From the NCBI GenBank assembly GCA_905182995.1, contig CAJJDP010000078.1, positions 310,001 to 374,000 on the forward strand: a stretch of 64,000 nt of DNA, in the 5' to 3' direction. This DNA comes from Paramecium octaurelia (Eukaryota; Ciliophora; Oligohymenophorea; Peniculida; Parameciidae). Below, piece after piece: positions 1 to 10,925 of the stretch; positions within the stretch are counted from its first letter, which is position 1; the number at the start of each line of letters is the position of its first letter. The notes under the pieces were generated by a model, which made no database searches, was not told the DNA's origin, and saw only the letters and a list, made by a program, of their open reading frames with translations. The position numbers were made by a program, and so were the translations under genes.

Positions 1-2392
1 AGTTTGACAACTTTTCATAAAATAAAATCTTAGAATCTTGTCCTAAGATGTAATCAATTGAGAAATCATTCTTATTATTATTGAACAGATTTCTCATTTT
101 CAATAAATGGTACTTTAATTTAATTGACTCAATTTTAATAAAAGTAGAATTCTTTAATAAATTCGGTAGTTTTATGTAATAATTATGTACTTGATTGAAG
201 CTCAAAGGAATTTCAGAATTTTTAATCTCCATATTTTTAACAACATTCAAAGCTTCATTAAGGACTGCAATTTTCTATTAATCTAATCGCTATTACTTTT
301 ATTTTAATATTTCATGAGATTGATTCCATTTATTATTCTTCTTCCACTCATTAGCATTAAATATATTATTAATTAAATATTCAACTTCTTTCAACTGAAT
401 CGTTTTTTTTTAGATTGATTATTCTATTTTCTAAAATGACAAATTTGCAAATTTCAAAAGGATGATCCTATGAGCGTAGATGTCACCAGCAAGGACATTA
501 TCATCCTTATGCTTATCTTATTATTCAAAAAGTAATTCTTCACTTTGTATAGCAAATAAAGAGTAACGATAAATATCATTTAGAATGTCAAGATAATTCT
601 TCATCAATCGATAACCTTTCAAATTTTCCCAATTAATCCTCTTAAGTGGATCATATACAATCATTTTTTCAATTAACTATCTTAAATCAGAATTCTTATA
701 TAAATTGTAAATTATACTCTCATTGAGTCAGGACATTTAAAGGGATTTGTTTTAAGCAATTTCTGTTATTACCTGATTTCGTTGAAACTATTGATGTTAA
801 TGTAATCTTATCTATACATCATGTAATATATCAATACTCCTAGCTTGGAATAAGTAAAGAATATTACCGAGAAAACATCGCATTGATCGTTATAGCCCTT
901 ATCGTTCTCTAATACTTCAGGTGCTATATAAAGGAGACTACCAACATCTGTATGGGCTAGAAGTGAACAAGAAATTATCTTGGACACTCCAAAATCAATG
1001 ATCTATATTATGCTAAGTCAATTACTTTGTAAATTTTACCATTGTTGTCATCAAATTTAACCATAATGTTCTCTGGCTTAATATCTCTATGAACAATACT
1101 TTTCCTTTTAAGTTATTCATAACCAGAAATTATCTGGCCTAGAAAATCAATGATTTCTAAATCAGTAAAATTATTATTTTATCTCATGAATTTCCCAATG
1201 TCCATGTCACATTTTTCTAAAAATATATAATACCATTAAGAATCCTTAATTATTTTAATGATTTTTATTATGTTCTGATGATTATCCCCTTCAAGACAAC
1301 CACAGATTTAAACTTCTCTTAAATCCTTCTCATTATTTTATTCTTTCTTTTGAATCAACTTGCACACCAATGTCTCTCTTGTTTAAATATTGAAGGCATT
1401 GACAACCAATCCTTACTGTCCGTGTCCAACAAAGTCTGATTACCTTAGAAAATATGTGTTTTCCAAAAGATAACAATCCTATTTGAAATCATTATTGTCT
1501 CCCTCTCTTTTACCTTTTTCATAAACAAGCATTCTCTTATACAATTCCATCAACCTTTAGTGATCATTGTCACTAGCTTTTTAGTTTAATATGCTTTAAC
1601 AGAATTCTCTTTGTTTGATTATCAAATTCTGATATGAGCTTGCTTCGAAGGGTTTCTTACCATCATTGCAAATGTAATATAATAGCATTCCCAACTAATT
1701 TATCAAATTTATCTTACATTATAAAGACAACACTAATTATTTAAGGTTTGCCCTTTGATCAGAGTTTCTGGTGCTGCAAAATCAGACATCCCATTTATAG
1801 AGTCTACGAATCCATCTTCTGATTTCTCAGCCGATTTGAAATCTGATATCTACAATATTATCAAGTCTATTACTTTAAGAATATACTCATTGTCTTTTAT
1901 TTGTTTGACTAGAATAGATTTAGGTTGTAAGTCTCTAACTATTATTTTACGCTATTGTAGATGATTGAATCCTGCTATCAATTAACAAAAAAAATTCTCC
2001 TTCATTTATGATGATAGTTTTGTTCCAGAATTCATGAATTTCTCTAGATTCATAGGGATATCTTCTTACATCACATACCAATTATCCTTTTAAATAATAT
2101 CAAATATTTTGATAACATTTGTGTGAGGATGGTCGATTAGCAATTGTAGCACTGCTATCTCTTTACTTGCTGTGTTATTAAGCTCGACTTATATTAATTA
2201 AGCAATAAGATTTTAGTTAACTTGATCGGTATTTCTGCAGGGATAATAGAGATTAGCATTGCGTAATTTTTTTGTAGATTCCTAGTTTGTGTCTTAATAG
2301 AATAATTGAGTGTTGACTACTTTTGGTTAAGATGTGTTTATTTGATATTTTCCTATATGCCTTATAAAAATAAATGACAATTAATCGTCCAT
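1..2392 (-). CDS. Tandem pseudokinase-protein kinase, C-terminus off the window
   Basis: Starts at the ATG at 2392, 47 bases after the stop of the upstream CK1 gene, and is still open at base 1 (at least 758 residues). Five introns: 1850-1873, 1695-1717, 1003-1025, 844-867 and 695-717; the last two end in AAG. Residues about 60-260 form a kinase fold with degraded motifs: the catalytic loop reads VRDLQPKSIL, DFG is DFK and the beta-3 lysine is a glutamine. From about residue 300 a second kinase domain has an intact P-loop (GHGQQG), VCK lysine, HRDIKPENIM loop and IDFG, followed by APE and LGVLIYYMM. A further ~230 residues without a recognised domain follow. The first domain is probably a catalytically dead regulator of the second, a JAK-like order; that is inference. 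Splicing is supported by continuous kinase motifs across each junction. Confidence 0.85.
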
Positions 2393-2439
2393 TTATAATT
2401 AGCAAGATATTTTAATATTATATTTGTAATCAAAAATAA

Positions 2440-3671
2440 TCATTATAGTTATTTCAAGGAAATAGGACCCTAATACTTTAGTCTATTCTCTATCTCAAAT
2501 ATTTATTCTGATGCCATCCTAATTTTGCTCATTAAATTTAAAGAATTAGGCTACTTAATTCCTACTGACAGATTTTGCAATTGAATTATCTCATTTGTTT
2601 CCAACTCCTCCAAAATATCAGTTCCAGCAGAGCTCAAATCTTCAAACGTAATCCTGTGACTAGTAGTTTCAATCTAATTAATCAATTTTCGAGCAGTCAT
2701 GCACTGAGTTCTTTCTGCTTTCTTTGAATGTCTTAAATTGCCCTTTTTAATTGTGTGATTAGATTGGATTAACAATTTTTGAGTGGCCGATTAATCATCT
2801 CCTCTCCTAAATAGTCTTAATAGATAATCGTAATCAGGTTGGGACTCAAATTTCAATGTTCGCACGTATGCAAGATATTTTGGTAGTTCAGGAGGCAGGT
2901 TGATATAGGATTCAGGTCTGAATGCTTCCTTCATTCTCTGTATTTTGTAGTACTTAATGGTCTTGTCTTCAGCCACAATATTGTTCCATGGCAACGTACC
3001 CATATATAAATAGATTAACAAGTAACCTACTGATTCCAAGTCATCTCTTCTTGATTATTCATTGCCTTTCAAACTATTAATGGAAGCGTATCTTGCAGTT
3101 CCAATCATGCCTTTGTTCTCTCGGAATTCTATGTGTTTTCCATCTTAAATATATAATTTGGATAGTCCAAAATCAATTAAATGTAGTTTATCGCAAAAAA
3201 CAACAAAGTTCTCAGGCTTAATGTCTCTATGGATGATATTTGAATGGTGCAAATCCTTTAGCAGTTGCATCATCTATTATCCAGTGTTCAAAATAGAAGT
3301 AGTATCAAAATTGCCACATTTGATTCTTATCTATTCTAAGTTCTGTCCGAGTAAGTTCATAATGAAATAAGTGTTTCTGAGATCCTGACCGGAAGTAATT
3401 AACTGGGTAAATCCTTAGGTTATCAGATGAAAGATTACCCTTTTTTCCTTTTAAAATTTACAAAATCTTTATTTCTCTTTAAAGGAGAGTCCTCTCTTTT
3501 TTCATAGTATTTTTTACTAATTTGCATGCAAATATCTATCCAGTGGAGATATGCTTAACTTTCCAGATATATCCGAAAGAACTTAAGCTTTTAATATCAT
3601 AGGTACCCTTCACCCAATTTATCCAGAAATTAATAAGATAATGACGCTGGTTTATCTTCTGAACATTTCAT
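2440..3671 (-). CDS. Casein kinase 1-like serine/threonine kinase
   Basis: A 393-residue protein with two 25-nt introns (3582-3606 and 3414-3438), both ending in AAG; the first splits the glycine loop, and splicing restores LGEGSFGYIWKV. The active-site elements are intact: FACKLV lysine, HRDIKPENFVV catalytic loop, LIDFGLSK. The CK1 signature follows: GMIGTARYASINSLKGNEQS (where most kinases have APE), then RRDDLESVGYLLIYLYMGTLPW. The C-terminal ~100 residues are Q/N-rich without a domain. Ciliate genomes carry many CK1 paralogues, so the exact substrate cannot be given. It lies head-to-tail with the tandem kinase downstream (47 bases between). The start is the first ATG before the glycine loop. 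Confidence 0.92.
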
Positions 3672-3933
3672 TTCAAGTGTAAGAATATTTTTATATTATT
3701 TAAATTCATTTTGTAGTTTAGACTTATGTACGTCAAGATATTGATTGAAAGGTATTAAAATTTGTCAACAGTCCAGTTCGATTGCATATTTGCTGACTCC
3801 CACTTAAATCAATAAATTTATTATAATCTAATTTGTGGAGAAAATACCCAAAAATATTCTTAGCAACTAAAAACAGCAACTCAAATCAATAATTTGCATT
3901 TAAGATATTTGTAATATATTTTGAATATATAAA

Positions 3934-4107
3934 TCATGCGCTTTAAGCAGCTGGATGCTCAGAGTTTTATCCCTTTGCAATTGTTTATTATTGCTATGGT
4001 TGATATTGTGCTTTTGATTTCCTAATTTGATTATATGAATATTTTCATTACTTTCCAGTTGTGGTGAGGAATTATCTGTAATACAAACTATTTGTTGCGT
4101 AGAGCAT
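3934..4107 (-). CDS. Possible very small protein gene (47 aa)
   Basis: ATG at 4107; a 30-nt intron GTA...TAG (plus-strand span about 4020-4049) joins two frames to give 47 residues starting MLYATNSLYYRQFLTTTGKK, then a Q-rich stretch and TGA at 3934. The region is a 500-base gap between two divergent genes and would otherwise be unusually long. Amino-acid composition (basic, Q-rich, YYRQF near the start) is gene-like and the intron fits the genome's pattern, but the frame is short enough to be chance. No family recognised. Confidence 0.35.
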
Positions 4108-4173
4108 TTGGTAATTGTTTTGTTTTTTTTAAATTTATTTATTAATAATCACAAATTAATATTATCGTTTTTA

Positions 4174-7100
4174 ATGGAAGAAGAAACCTAAGGATTAGTT
4201 GAATAGAAAATTAAATTAAACAATGCAAAGGGATACAAGAAGATAGTATCTCCCATATTAAACACCATAATGCTCATGATAGTATTCTGTTTAATTGCCT
4301 TCATGTTATCGATGATGATCCAATAATAAAAGTTAACATAGCATAATCAAACATCTATGCTTCAGAAATAACAGATAAGAAAACCCTCAATTGACACGAA
4401 TACATACGAATACATGACTTTGGAAAATGGACTTTCAGTATTGCTGATCTAGAATAATGATGCTATCATCTCGTAAGTGGCATTAAGTGTAAAAGCAGGA
4501 TCATTTCAAGAACCATCTGATTATGGTGGGTTGGCCCATTTATTAGAGCACATGCTGTTTGTTGGATCCCACACATATCCAGACCCCAATTATTTTAATT
4601 CCTTGATTTACAATAATGGAGGCACTAATAATGCTTACACTGAGAATTATGAAACCAATTATTACTTCACAATCTAAAACAGTGCTTTGCAATAAGGCTT
4701 GGATGTGTTCAGTCACTTTTTCATAGATCCCATATTGGATTAGAAGATGGTAGAGAAGGAAGTGAATGCAGTGAACAATGAATATGAAATTATCACCAGC
4801 TCTGATGATTGGAAAATTGAAGCCTTATTAAAGATCATTTCACAAAAATCCCATCCATTTAGTTGGTTCTCCATTGGAAACCTAAATACTTTATTAAAAG
4901 ATGAAAGTAATTATTTTACATATACTTTCAATAGTATCAGAATTGCTGAAACAATTTTTTAATGAAGTTTACTCCTCTAATTTGATGTCATTGGTTGTTG
5001 AAAGCAGTTTGTCAATATCTGAACTCAAAAGCTATATCAAGAATTTTGAAAAGATCAAAAACAACAATTTGATTGAGCCTACTTGTGAAGATTTAGGATA
5101 TCCAATCTAATACGGTCCTCAAGTTATCAGTTATAAATCAAATTCAGATGTCAAGAAGGTTTACATGACACATTAGTTATCTGATGTTCAACAATAATAC
5201 AAAACAAAATCAATTGAATTCATTGTTAATTTAATTTCGTAAAGCAAAGGAGTAAAAGAATATCTAATACAAAACAATCTAATTATAGATATGTCAAGTA
5301 GTGTTTTATTTAATGATCATAATGGTTGTTTTAGTGTGTTAGCTCTAGAGTTTTAGGTTTACGATCTCAATGATTATGATAAAATCATCTAAACAGTCTT
5401 TTCTTATTATTTCTACCTTATATAGACTTTATTTGATGATAAAGGAGATACTCTTGTTGATAATGCTAAAATAAGATCATTATATAATGATTATAAGAAA
5501 ATAGCCACATTGAAATTTGATTATAATGAAAACATCATAGATGATATTCAAGAGATAGCACATAACTTGAATTTTTATGGATTTCATGATGTTTTATCAA
5601 GGAAATTTTTGTATGAAGATTATGACCCTGAATTGATATACTTTTATCTTACTGATCTCCTGGATATTGATAATTTGAATGTGTTTTTAGGGGATTCTCA
5701 ATTAAATCATCCTGATGTACAATATGACAAAGTCAACAGGATTAATTATGCATTTGTGGACATTCCAGGCTCTGTCATTTAGAAAATATAATCTTATGAT
5801 GAAATTGAGCAACCTAAATTTTAATTGCCTTCCATTCACAAATACTAACCAAATGATTTGAACATGAAATCATTTTGCAAACCATACTAAAGTGATAAGG
5901 AAGATCCTTATGAGGATTTACAAAACGAAAAAATGCTTATCTAGAGAAATTCTGAGATGGTCTTCTCAAATGTTGAAGTAATTATTGTTTACAATGTATA
6001 TAGGAATGCTTACAATATGAACACTAATATGAAGAATTATATCCACTTCCTGAATACTTATTAAAGTCATCAATTGGAAAATTATGGTGGAAACTAGACA
6101 GGTCTTATAAAACTCCAGCCATTTTTATGGGAATGAAAATTGATAAAATCAACTTTTAATTCACTCTGCGATAACAAGTATTATTAAAAGTATTCTAATC
6201 TTACACTTCCACAATGATTTCACAACATCTAGATGCAGCATTTTAAAACAATTATAATTTCTAATTTTCATCATCACCTAATCATATCATCTTTAATATT
6301 TATGGATGGAATGATAAGTTCTTTGAATTTATAGAAGATTCATTAACATTTTTCACCAAGCAACAAATCGATCAATAGGTTTATGATTAAACACTGAAGA
6401 CTTTAATGAATAACTTAAATGAAGAGTTGCAAACTCCCTTATATTAATAAATTAGAAATCGCTTTTTCTTTAATGTAATCGTTATTCTTTATGTTTTAGA
6501 CTCTTATCTAAGGATATTATGAACCTTAGCAACTCTTGTAAGAATTAAAGAGTATTAATATCAAAGATTACGAATAATTTCATTCGTAATTGTTCAAAGG
6601 AACAAACTTTTAACTCTATTTAACAGGGAATGTTCTCAGGGAAGAGGCCCTTTCCCTTTTCAAATCCATAGAGAAAAAGCTATTCGGAAAACAAAAACAC
6701 TTGGATTACAATCCCATCTATTCCAAAATTCTTAAACTCTCTAATAATTATATTATTCCATATGCAGCAGAGTCTGATGACATCAATGGTGCTACCTACA
6801 ATTATTATATTTTTGGAAATAGGAATAGGAAACAATTTGCAATAATGAATATCTTAAAAGGAACCTTTGATAGTTATGCATTTAATTATTTGCGAACTGA
6901 CTTGCAATTGGGATATTTAGTTTCAGCTAAGTTTTAGCCTTTAGAATGTCTCGATGGAGCAGCAATCTTAGTCTAAGGAAGTGCTAAATCCCCCTACTAA
7001 GTTAATTAGCATATTGAAGATTTTCTTTAACACTTTTATGAAGAAATAGAGAAGATGACAGATTTCGACATTGAAGAATTAAAGAAAGCAGCTGTAATTG

Positions 7101-7473
7101 AATCATTATAATATAGATCCAATAACTGAGATAAAAAGAAAAAACTTTATTCGAAAAAGGACAGACATATTGGGATCATATTTCCAATAATGATTATATA
7201 TTTGAAGAAAAAGAGATAACCATTGATTAAATTGATCTACTTAAAAAAGAAGATTTACTTACTTTTCTTAATTCTGCCTTCAAGAAGTCATCCAAAATAA
7301 GCATTCAACTTTATGGAAAGCACATGCTTAAAGGTCAGCCAGTTGAAGATTTCTTGAAAAGCCAAAGCCCAATCAACAGTTTTTCAAATATTGAGGAGAA
7401 ACTATCAGATAAAGAGAAAATAAAAGTTGGAGCAATGTTATATTAATGTTCTTTTAAATTAGGATAGATATGA
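4174..7473 (+). CDS. Insulysin-like (M16A) zinc metalloprotease, membrane-anchored
   Basis: A 1,065-residue inverzincin. Four introns (4907-4934, 5978-6003, 6475-6499, 7094-7116). Near the N-terminus a single hydrophobic segment (ILNTIMLMIVFCLIAFMLSM) predicts a type II membrane or signal anchor, not usual in cytosolic animal insulysin. The catalytic motif HLLEHMLF (HxxEH) lies near residue 125; the distal zinc glutamate lies in KEVNAVNNEYE, which matches the insulysin REVNAVDSEHE. The middle and C-terminal non-catalytic M16 repeats follow (KLWWKLDRSYKTPAIF; LRTDLQLGYLVSAKF near the end corresponds to LRTKEQLGYIVFSG). Such enzymes degrade small peptides; here the likely place is an endomembrane or surface compartment (inference). 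It converges on the Myb gene with only 24 bases between stops. Confidence 0.95.
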
Positions 7474-7497
7474 CTTAAATAAATTTATTAATTTTAT

Positions 7498-9877
7498 TCA
7501 TTTACGATTTTGCTATTACTATTATTATTACTGTTCTTCCATCTCTTGTTTAACTTATGAATACTTAGGCTACTTTTGTTGATTTTATTGATTCATATTC
7601 ATATTCATTAACTGGAAGTACTAATCATTATATTGAGCCATCATTGGAATTTAATAATTCATAATTGGAACCTACTATTACTGTTAGTTTGTCTTCTACT
7701 ACTGATTTAGCTGTCCTTACGCTTACTATTATTATTAATATACTGGCTAAGGGGCGTATCTAATTATCTTGAAATACTCAATACATTATTGGAATGAATT
7801 ATTATGGCATTCCTACAGATTAGGGTGCTGCCAAAGGAAGTGATTGCAACGGCATTTAAGCAAGTTAAGGCATGGAAGCAATTTAAGGAATCTGTATTTG
7901 CCCATTTTACACAGTAGCCATCTATCCAGGCTATACCATTTATGGAATTTATCCTTGAACTTGTTGCATCATTTGTGGTGGTAATTGAGAAATTATTTAT
8001 GGTATTTGTCCTGGAATAGCTGATACTACCTAAGTTGGAATTTATCCAACCATTTGATTTGGAATCTAGCCTACCATTTAACCCATTTATCCTGGTATTT
8101 GACCCATCATTTAACCTGGGAGTTGGCCAACCATTTAGCCTGGTATCTAACTAATAATCTACCCAGGTATTTAGCTGACCATCTGGCCTGGAATTTAACC
8201 TACCATCTAAGCTGGCATTTAACTTACCATTTATCCTGGAATTTGGCCCATCATTTAACCTGGTAATATTGGAATTTGAGCTACTGGAGCCATCTACACT
8301 TAAGGATACATAAAATTTGAAGGATAAACAAGTTAATAATATTACTATTATTAAGATTATTACTATTATTATTGTTATTATTGCTATTATTGTTATTATT
8401 ATTGAGAAGATTGTTGCTATTGTTAAGGTTGTTATTATTACCCAGATGCTTATTATTATTATATGGGTATCACTGGAGTTTGTAGTGCAACTGGCTATAT
8501 GATTGGTTAGACAATTGGCAGCTAAACTGGGATTTGTGGTTGAGAGGGGATTGGAGTTTATTGAAAAATCTATTAAGGATTCTACTACGGTTGTTATGGT
8601 TAGGATTATTATTACTGAGGCTACGGTAATTTTGATTCTAATTTTGGTAGAGGAGGCGGAAGAGATTATATCTTACTCAGTGATGATTATACTTCCTTTT
8701 TCTGTTCCTTTTTTTTTTTCATTAGTTCCATTACTACTTTTAGTTAAGATTTTGGAAATAAGTGCAATTTTTATGAATCTTTTCCCATAACTGCAAATTA
8801 TACTTCTGATAAGTTTTCAGAGTCGCTTATCGGCTCTTCATCTAATTCTACTGTATCACCCTTCTAAGCTACTACTTCTTGATAATAATCTTTCATTTTA
8901 TTTATATCGAGATTTTCATCTTATTCATAATGCTATAGAACTTTTTTGATTATGTTTTTGGCATGCAATTTTTCATCTTTTTCCTCTGCTTTAGATAATC
9001 TTTTAGAGCAGGAGTTCTGAATACTACCATTGTTTTTCTTCTACACCTTATTATCTGGCATAAATTCTTGTTTAGTCTTTATGATATTTGGTTCCAATTT
9101 ACCTAATTAATATAATATAAAGCTAATTTCTTATTATCCAAATTATTCAAATTATTCAAATTTCACATTTTCATTTAACTACAATTTTACTAACTACTTC
9201 TCAATATCTATTTTACTCAATATAGGAACATCCTAATTTTCAAGCCTTCTCAATATATTAAAATATCTATTTTTTATTGAACTCTCAGTTCTAGAATTTT
9301 TCATCTCCATTGCTATAATCATCCAATTCTTCCCGTGCTTAAGCAGTTGTTTACATAATTCATATTCCTCATTCTTTTCCCAAGGTCCTCTTTAAATATT
9401 TGGATTTAATTTATTAAGCCATCTATCTCTTACAATTTTTGTCATTTTCACATTTTTTTGGTTTAATTTTTATGCTAATTCTTTTGCTATATCGCTCCAT
9501 TTAAATGTTCTATTCTATGTTTAATAAGACAAGCAAATCTCCTTTAGGGCTTCATCGTCCTTTTTTTACCATTATTACTAGAGAAATCTTATTTTTTTCC
9601 TTGTCGTCGCATATTATAGTTTGCATTCAATTTTAGTGCTTTTCATTAGTTATGAAATTAGACTCCAGACATCATCAGGAACATGATGATGACTTATCTA
9701 TTAATCAAAGCAATAGGTTTAAATTAAGAATTTTAACAATTTGACTGATGCCTCATCCCATTTAGAGCTGGTAACCTGAAAGTCAATATTATTACTTGTT
9801 AATGCCCTAATTTCATTCTTGACTGCTTCATCTGTCTATTTCAAAAGTCCTAGAAACTAATCAAGAGTCTCCTGCAT
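7498..9877 (-). CDS. Myb/SANT-repeat protein with long glutamine-rich tail
   Basis: A 784-residue protein, one 25-nt intron (7760-7784). Three Myb-like repeats fill the N-terminal 210 residues: a divergent one at about 38-95 (SSKWDEASVKLLKF), then WQKKDDEALKEICL...RDRWLNKLNPNI (about 103-160) and RGPWEKNEEYELCKQLLKHG..WMIIA...IKNRYFNILRR (about 163-212), close to R2R3 of c-Myb/CDC5-type proteins, so sequence-specific DNA binding in the nucleus is likely. A lysine-rich linker leads to a low-complexity C-terminal half: P/Q-rich, a ~27-residue almost pure polyQ run coded by mixed TAA, TAG and CAA, and about 14 copies of a GQ(M/I)xGQIP-type repeat. Such tails often act in activation or condensation; that is inference. 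Confidence 0.9.
7975..8275 (-). repeat. Degenerate ~7-residue PGQ(M/I)xxQ(M/I) coding repeat
   Basis: Tandem array inside the Myb gene. Units of roughly 21-24 bases encode variants of Q(I/M)PGQMVGQ. The plus strand reads as repeated CATTTAACCTGG-like blocks. The repeats keep the Gln and Pro positions while alternating Met and Ile, pointing to selection on the protein. Confidence 0.8.
8311..8450 (-). repeat. Polyglutamine tract coded by TAA/TAG/CAA
   Basis: Plus-strand (ATT)n-like low complexity is the reverse complement of a run of glutamine codons in the Myb gene. The codons are mixed (TAA, TAG, CAA), which limits replication slippage and shows that the run is kept as protein. Confidence 0.8.
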
Positions 9878-10105
9878 TTTATATATTTATTAATTATATG
9901 ATTATTTAATCGTATTTCATTTTCTCATCATTCGATACCTCATTTGTTATCTCCCCTTAAATATTGAGATTTTTATAACCAACTTAAATATTCATTTAGC
10001 TTTAAAAACACATAATTGTATGAATTTAAACTCATTGATAGGCCTTATTTTCATAAAACAACTCATACTACAAAGAAGAGTCAGTATAAGTAATTATAAG
10101 TACAA

Positions 10106-10543
10106 TCAGAAATTCAACAATGAACAGTGATTAAATTTAAATCCAATCTTAATCTGTGGCTATACTAATGATTTGATAAACTTTAAGATTAATATTGCTA
10201 AAATAATTTATTTAGCAAATGCTTAGCTTAATCTAATTATACTGCTTAGAACTTTATTACAACAATAGATCAAGATGAAATATTATACCAAAGTCATTAA
10301 GATATAAAGGATCATATTTTCTATTAAAGTGAAATAGTAAACTAATAAAATACTGGCTAAATAAATAGCATACGTCTCTGATTACTAAATACTTTTGAAT
10401 ACTAATTCGAAGGTTTGCTTCTTAAACAATAATGTTATCACCTTTGGATTCGCATATTCAATCTTATTTTTTTGATATCTTTAATCTTGCAAATTATAAT
10501 TTACCATAAAAGCTGCAAATCTGCATAATTAAGTATTTTGCAT
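10106..10543 (-). CDS. Hypothetical small multi-pass membrane protein
   Basis: From the ATG at 10543 the frame gives 145 residues ending at TGA 10106. It stays open upstream to a TGA at 10721, and that stretch reads as protein (another hydrophobic segment, FTILLLFFQILLG, then Q/N-rich), so the true start may lie further up, possibly through an intron from the ATG at 10869, which begins a signal-peptide-like MSRLSIFFFITIN. The C-terminal part has hydrophobic segments (AIYLASILLVYYFTLIENMI; LMTLVQYFILIYCC; FAKQIILAILILKF). No family recognised. Start and gene structure are uncertain. Confidence 0.45.
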
Positions 10544-10925
10544 TAGGGAAGTAGATTATAATTAGTTTTCTGGAGACTAATTATGTCCTAACAAAATTTA
10601 GAAAAAGAGGAGGAGTATAGTAAACTAAAATATTGAATTTGATATCCCCTTCAAATTACTAAGAACTAATGTATTTATTACGTTCGTTGAGATATTAAAA
10701 ATTAAGGTAATTATCGCAAATCAAATGTATTTATGATTGCCACTCAATTAAATTTGTACATGTTTAGTGCCAATCTGACAATTGATATAAGGAATGAAAT
10801 GTTGGTGTATACTTAAACTCTAGATTATAGATTAATAGTGATGAAGAAGAAAATACTCAGTCTTGACATAAAAGGTATGATATTATGATTACATTCATAA
10901 CATTAATTATAAATAAATTTGATTA

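Noticed and set aside
8054-8266. Plus-strand standard-code frame rich in HLTW/YHLSW repeats
   Set aside because: It is the antisense of the PGQ repeat in the minus-strand Myb gene, which continues with Myb repeats upstream and stays open under the ciliate code.
8317-8790. Plus-strand isoleucine/valine-rich frames
   Set aside because: Antisense of the polyQ and lysine-rich parts of the Myb gene.
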